This document shows, in pieces, positions 59,343 to 64,000 of a DNA stretch of 64,000 bases. The notes under the pieces were generated by a model that was not told where the DNA came from, searched no databases, and worked only from the letters and a program-made list of their open reading frames with translations. The stretch covers positions 1,204,537-1,268,536 of the forward strand of contig NW_022985168.1 of NCBI RefSeq assembly GCF_010093535.1, written 5' to 3'. A program made the translations under genes and the position numbers. Within the stretch, counting starts at the first letter, position 1. Each line of letters starts with the position of its first letter. Origin of the DNA: Lindgomyces ingoldianus. Its lineage: Eukaryota; Ascomycota; Dothideomycetes; Pleosporales; Lindgomycetaceae.

Positions 59343-59581
59343 GGCAATTGAAGCGTGACTCGTAGGGGGGGTTGGTGGGCTGCAAGCGCGTTTATACAGT
59401 GGGTGAAGGTTGGTGTTTTGGTTCAAATGGCAGGGAGCTTTGACCAATTCCCATGGCGACACGGCGGGGTGCAGTCTCGCCTACCAGCTGGTGGGGTAGT
59501 CCTACACCTAGATAGCTCTATGCCTAGGTAGCTCCACGCCTAGGCAGCTTCAACCGCCTACTCTTCCCTCTACCTGCCACC
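59343..59581. promoter_or_regulatory. Bidirectional promoter between the small coiled-coil gene and RAI1
   Basis: The 239 bases separate two divergent start codons. Near the RAI1 side is a threefold repeat of CCTAGGTAG/CCTAGGCAG-like units (59510-59550: ACACCTAGATAGCTC, TGCCTAGGTAGCTCC, CGCCTAGGCAGCTTC), about 17-18 bases apart, which could be factor-binding sites. Confidence 0.55.
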
Positions 59582-60826
59582 ATGGCGTATACAACGCCCG
59601 AGGCAACACGGTCTTCGGCGCCGTTCAACCGCCCCTCAACGACGCTACCTCAACTGCGCTTCCCCATCCAGCCCCTGCAACGCTTCCAGGGCGCCTCGGC
59701 CAGCATAAAGCGCCCGAGGGAGATTGCCCATTTCTCGTACAACGAAGATCATGAGTATAGGGAAGATGAATCCAGCATCCAGTATTATTGTGAGCCTTGC
59801 ATTGGCGCAAACCTCTGTGATGGCTTTGATACCTTCAACCGCTACGAGGAGAAGGAGGACCCGCACTTGGACAGTCTGTTAAAGACTCTAGCAAGCAAGG
59901 AGAAAAGAGAGGGTGTGAAAGTGGATGCTGATTTTGTCACCTGGCGAGGCATGATGACCAGGATTATGACAGCACCCTTTGACATGTTCGCCTCCTTCGA
60001 AATGTTCGCAACTCTCCACCAGGGCACCATCTATATCGAGGAAGACTTCCAGGCCAAAGCTGCCGAAATTGCATCCGATAGTCGCAATCCGCCCAACAAC
60101 AGGAGAAACTATCCCCGGTACTACAATCAGAATCCCTCACGTGAGATGATGACCTACTGGGGGTACAAGTTCGAAACTCTCTCCCTCACACCCGATACGC
60201 CGGCCAGCACCTCGCGCGAGTTCCTGGAGAACCGCCAGAACACGGTCGTGTCTAACCACGCCCAACACTGTTCCATCGTACGGACTGCATTCGGTTCCAA
60301 TACAGTCATCCTCGGTGGTGAAGTCGACGGCCTTTGGGAACCCAAGCCCGATCCATCCAAGAACCCCGATGCTCCAATTCCCTGGATCGAACTCAAAACC
60401 ACCGAACTCGCAGATCCAATGACTGACCGCGACATCCTGAAATACGAACGCAAACTCCTCAAGTTTTGGGCCCAATCCTTCCTGCTCGGCGTCGCCAAAG
60501 TCATCGTTGGATTCCGCAGCGCGCAGGGCATTCTCAGATCCGTCGAGATGTACGAAACAAACCAGATCCCAGGGATGGTAAGGAGAGGCACCAGATGCTG
60601 GGATGGGAACACATGCATCAACTTCACGACCGCTTTTCTAGGGAAGCTGAAGGAAATAGTTACGGAGGAGGGAGTGTACAGGATTTCGTTGAGGAAGAAG
60701 GCCGGGGTGATCGAGGTGTGGAAGGAGAAGGAGGAGGGCACAGGAGGGATCTTGAGTAAGGAATTCTTGAATTGGAGGGCGCGGAAGGATGGCGATGAAA
60801 AGGGAAACCTGGAAGAACCCGAGTAG
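59582..60826 (+). CDS. RAI1: Decapping nuclease Rai1/DXO
   Basis: Rai1/DXO family enzyme that removes incomplete or non-canonical 5' caps and, in many fungi, supports the 5'-3' exonuclease Rat1 in the nucleus. Single exon, 414 aa, the normal size for the family. Active-site motifs are present: Glu247 and Asp249 in GGEVDG, Glu270 and Lys272 in WIELKT. The early block REIAHFSYNEDHEY, the segment TWRGMMTRIMTAPFD, and the YWGYKFETLS motif also fit. The C-terminal region (RRGTRCWDGNTCINF, then LSKEFLNWRAR) closes the fold. The start is the only upstream ATG, closely following a CCACC context (CACCATGG). All catalytic residues I can check are intact. Confidence 0.95.
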   Translation: MAYTTPEATRSSAPFNRPSTTLPQLRFPIQPLQRFQGASASIKRPREIAHFSYNEDHEYREDESSIQYYCEPCIGANLCDGFDTFNRYEEKEDPHLDSLLKTLASKEKREGVKVDADFVTWRGMMTRIMTAPFDMFASFEMFATLHQGTIYIEEDFQAKAAEIASDSRNPPNNRRNYPRYYNQNPSREMMTYWGYKFETLSLTPDTPASTSREFLENRQNTVVSNHAQHCSIVRTAFGSNTVILGGEVDGLWEPKPDPSKNPDAPIPWIELKTTELADPMTDRDILKYERKLLKFWAQSFLLGVAKVIVGFRSAQGILRSVEMYETNQIPGMVRRGTRCWDGNTCINFTTAFLGKLKEIVTEEGVYRISLRKKAGVIEVWKEKEEGTGGILSKEFLNWRARKDGDEKGNLEEPE

Positions 60827-61669
60827 AGATGTTTCTATGCATGCAATGATGATTCTTGGTGATCCCAATGACGATATTTTGCTATCCTTTGGATGGACAC
60901 AAAATATACCCTAACTTCCCTTTGTCCTCGATGACGGGTATCCTATAAGTGTACATATCGCCACGGCATGGCCAGGAACCATGAAGCAAAGGTCAAAGTC
61001 GTATGGTAGATAGCGTGAAATCTCTCCTCTGGCGGTCGTGTTTACTCGAGAACTACGCTTTCCGAATCCGAGATCGTGGAGGGTCTGGGGGTTCGTAATT
61101 CTAAAAAGGTATGGTATTGTCTTACCGTATACTACAAGGCAATATCAAAGCGCGGCCTTTGAAGAAGACATTGTTTGGATGTAGGAGTGGATGTATGTAC
61201 GTTTAGGCCTGTGACCCAGAATAGGAACCTTAAAAACTAGTAGGATTGAGTAACGCAGGAGTGAGGGGAGCCAGCGGCAGTTATGACCATTCCTCTACCA
61301 ACGCCAATTCAGAAAGGGGCCGTGAAAGAAAGCGGGATGTAACCTGAGATCACCTTATAGGTTCGGGAGTGTAGAGTCACTCCTTCCCAGGTTAGGACCA
61401 GCCGGAGAGTTAAATTTACCGTGGCAAGAGCATACATGATGAAAAATATAAGTGATAAAAATGTGGAGCGGTTATAAAGGACAAGAGATACGGAAGAAAT
61501 GTTACGATTAATCCCGAGCTAGTAAGCACCTACCACAACTCCAATGTGAACAGGGAACTCCCTTAAGAGAAGCTTCTTCCACTCTGCTCATGCAAAATGG
61601 TATCATGCGGACCCAATACCAGCAACGCCGAGTCCATTCTACATCAATGAAGACCCAGGAGTTGATCGC
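60827..61669. other. Convergent 3' region between RAI1 and SEC15
   Basis: Shared downstream region of two convergent genes, somewhat AT-rich. No gene seen. Confidence 0.5.
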
Positions 61670-64000
61670 CTACCTAATACCAAACCTCGATCCCAGAGTT
61701 GCGAACCTTTCTGCAGGCTTCGCCGGGCTTTGAGCAGCTACAGCGGTTCCCTCTGCCACCTTGGTGGTTAAGATCGCGCCCTTGATCTGGTCGACTTTTC
61801 CATATTTGCGGTTCCTCTGCGCTACGTCGAAGAATTCGTCTGAGTTATCGCTGCCCATAAGGGTGACTGTCTGCATTAGTTCATCCAAATTCTCCATCAA
61901 GATTGGATTGTTAAGGCTTTCGACGAATGAGGAGAGGAAAGCGGCATCAGTGGCTAGCGTTTGCACGGCACCTGGTGTTATACGCTTGACTGAATCGTCT
62001 AGAGGAAGTTGTAGAATGGCGGTCGACGCATGGCTGAGTGCATCAAAGTAGATAAACTCCTTAATATCGGTAGGCAGAGCAAGAAGGACCGAGTTCATGA
62101 TGTTGGAAAGATATCGAGTAAGTTCTTGCATGTAGTTGCTTGGCTCTTTGTTGGGCTTCGTAGCCATCCTAAATGTTCCGGATGAGTACTAAAAGACGTT
62201 GAATGGATGGGGACAAGACAGCGTACCAATCGTATTCCGCCGTCTCGATGAGGTCATCAATCTTAGAGTTCACCAATTCGAAGATGCGATCTGACGCCGT
62301 CTTCTTCGCAGCCTTGAACTGCTCAGTCGCCTCCAAGATAACGGGTCCCGTGGCGGAAGTCGAGGATCGGGCTTGGAAAAGCAGATCTTGCAACTCAGAA
62401 CAGGCAGTCTCAAAATGCTCCAGATTTGTTAAAATCTGGACAATCTGGCCAGGGTATTGCGAACTAAGACGGTCTACAAGCGATTGACAGACCTTTTCGC
62501 AAAGTAGCTCGTCGAGAGACTGTTTCAGAGCTCCTTAGTACACATACGTCGAATTGGCTTTCGTAAATGATGCTGCTTACGGTTCTAAGTGTCTCGTCGA
62601 TTACAGTTGATCGTTGGAAGTAATCATCGGAGAACAAGTATATCTGGTTCAGAAAATTCCTAATATCAATGCAGCAGAGAGGATACATTTGTGAGAATGG
62701 CAGGATGCAAGGAAACCTTGGCGAGGGGTCAGTAACCGCCCTTGTATGTGCTCAATATCAAGGAAACATACGTGAGTTGCTCGCGCTCCTTGTCTGGGGT
62801 GTACCAACTGACGGACACAACTTTATCGTATTCTTCGATGCTGTTGATTGGCATGGGCATGTAATCATCAGTCGTGACAATTTCCTGGAAGTCGTCGCTG
62901 AAACGCAGCTTAAGGAGCTCAGCATACTTCTCGAACAGTGTGAGGAGCAAATTATTCATGGTTGAGACGGAATAGCCCGATTTCTAGCGTCTCAGTTAAA
63001 ATGCTAGCGTCCTTATGAAGGTCGACAACTCACCTCCATTGTTAGCATAAAGAGGGCGATCCTGCCTTTGATCTTTAGAAGAAGCTCATCATTCTCAACA
63101 GTGGGGAGGGAATTGGTGATAAGAGTAATGGCGCTCTGACACATCGAGTCCCAAAGCTCATCTACCTTAAACCAGTGTCAGGCTAAACGTCTTGAAGGGA
63201 TACTACCAAGCGATGGTGGACTCACATCTACCAGCTGCCTGAAATTGTCTGTCTTCGCCATGGTAGCCTTCTCAATAATTGCAAAGCCGGCAATGCTTTC
63301 TAATAAGCTACTTAAATCTCCGCAATTTTCGTCTAGGAGATTTAGTGAAGGGGGGATAAGCAGATCTTTCTGTCTCCGCCGGGTAGAGGCATATTCTGTT
63401 CTGAAATAATCGCTTTTGCCTAGAGTTTCATGGATATGCATGGCTTCAAAAAGTGGCGTAAACTCGATGTTGATATCTGCTTCGTCATTGCTCAAGATAT
63501 CGAACTCGTCGGTTTCGTCGGCCACTAGTTCCATGGGGGAATTGAGCTTGAATTTGGCAAATCGCTCGTCTGCTTCTGTCCGTGCTTGATTTCTGTTCCG
63601 CCGCACGTCGGTGTAGTAGAAAGCAAATTCGCCGAGAAATTGCGACGACTCCCGGATCCGGAAGAGCCATGTGTTCAAGTCTGCCATGACGGCTTCTCCA
63701 ATCAATTTCTGGGTCGCAGGAACCGACTTTTCGATCAGTTCGGCAATCTTGTACCGACTAACTTCTTTCAAGTGAATGGTTTGCAGCTCGTCAAGTGCAC
63801 GTAGCGCAGCATAGTGGTTCTTTTTGACAAGGAGATCATGCACTTGATTAGCGAGTCGAAGTACATCTAGACATGCGTTGAGAGCTTGAGTCGCTTCGTC
63901 AATATTTTGGCGGACTCCACGAGAATCCACCAAAGCCTTCTTTTGCTCCGCAAGATGCTCAATACTGCCTTGAATAGATTCGTTAAGTTCAAGAATTTGA
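61670..64000 (-). CDS. SEC15: Exocyst complex subunit Sec15, N-terminus beyond window
   Basis: Subunit of the exocyst, which tethers secretory vesicles at growing tips and septa; Sec15 binds the Rab Sec4. Minus strand, exons 63226-64000 (open at the edge), 63034-63165, 62772-62983, 62581-62716, 62227-62519 and 61670-62168; about 681 residues visible. Each junction restores family sequence: RQLVD to VDELWDSM; LTMEKSGYSVSTMNN across 62984-63033; QLT to FPCILPFSQMYPLCCIDIRNFLNQ; DETLRT to SLDELLCEKVCQSL; and AEYDW to MATKPNKEPSNYMQ. Other Sec15 blocks are HLKEVSRYKIAELIEKSVPATQ, FTPLFEAMHIHETLG, and LLESIAGFAIIEKATM. The protein ends RFATLGSRFGIR, as in fungal Sec15. Introns are 50-61 nt. The first part of the gene lies outside the window. 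Confidence 0.94.

Noticed and set aside
15589..60826. Idea that CBP80 and RAI1, both cap-related, form a functional cluster
   Set aside because: They lie about 40 kb apart with unrelated genes between; shared theme is better explained by chance.

Overview
The window is nuclear DNA of a filamentous ascomycete (Pezizomycotina). The evidence is short introns (about 50-65 nt) with GT...AG ends and GCTAAC/GCTGAC-like branch sites, eukaryotic housekeeping genes each carried singly, and a WOPR-class fungal regulator. Two decayed genes resemble hypothetical families that I recall from Leotiomycetes, so I lean towards that class; this is inference from memory. All exon models were built by eye from splice sites and the known shape of each family.

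Layout: 0.4-1.0 kb BET5/TRAPPC1 (+). 1.5-3.0 kb LTV1 (-) and 3.2-5.3 kb LSG1 (+), head to head. 5.3-12.3 kb is gene-poor and holds a 314-bp hAT-type MITE and a GC-rich stretch leading into GSK3 (12.3-13.9 kb, +). 15.6-19.1 kb CBP80 (+), possibly with an N-terminal extension. 19.8-22.1 kb a NIPA-like Mg2+ transporter (+). 22.1-30.8 kb is almost empty: an AT-rich part, then a GC-rich part and a pyrimidine-rich leader, ending at an intronless WOPR transcription factor (30.8-32.7 kb, +). 34.0-37.7 kb holds two divergent pseudogenes. 38.2-39.2 kb a KANSL3/TEX30-like alpha/beta hydrolase (-). 42.6-43.3 kb RMP1 (-). 43.3-51.3 kb is gene-poor. 51.3-53.3 kb a Mei2-like RNA-binding protein (-). 53.3-58.8 kb is gene-poor. 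58.8-59.3 kb a small three-exon gene (-) that appears only after splicing, head to head with RAI1/DXO (59.6-60.8 kb, +). 61.7 kb to the window end SEC15 (-), cut off by the edge.

No metabolic gene cluster, CRISPR array, rRNA or convincing tRNA was seen. Many genes serve RNA or ribosome biology (LTV1, LSG1, CBP80, RMP1, MEI2-like, RAI1), and two serve vesicle tethering (BET5, SEC15). This looks like ordinary housekeeping content rather than an operon-like system. Coding sequence fills only about a third of the window. The long gaps flank the signalling kinase and the WOPR regulator, which suggests large control regions, decayed elements, or both.
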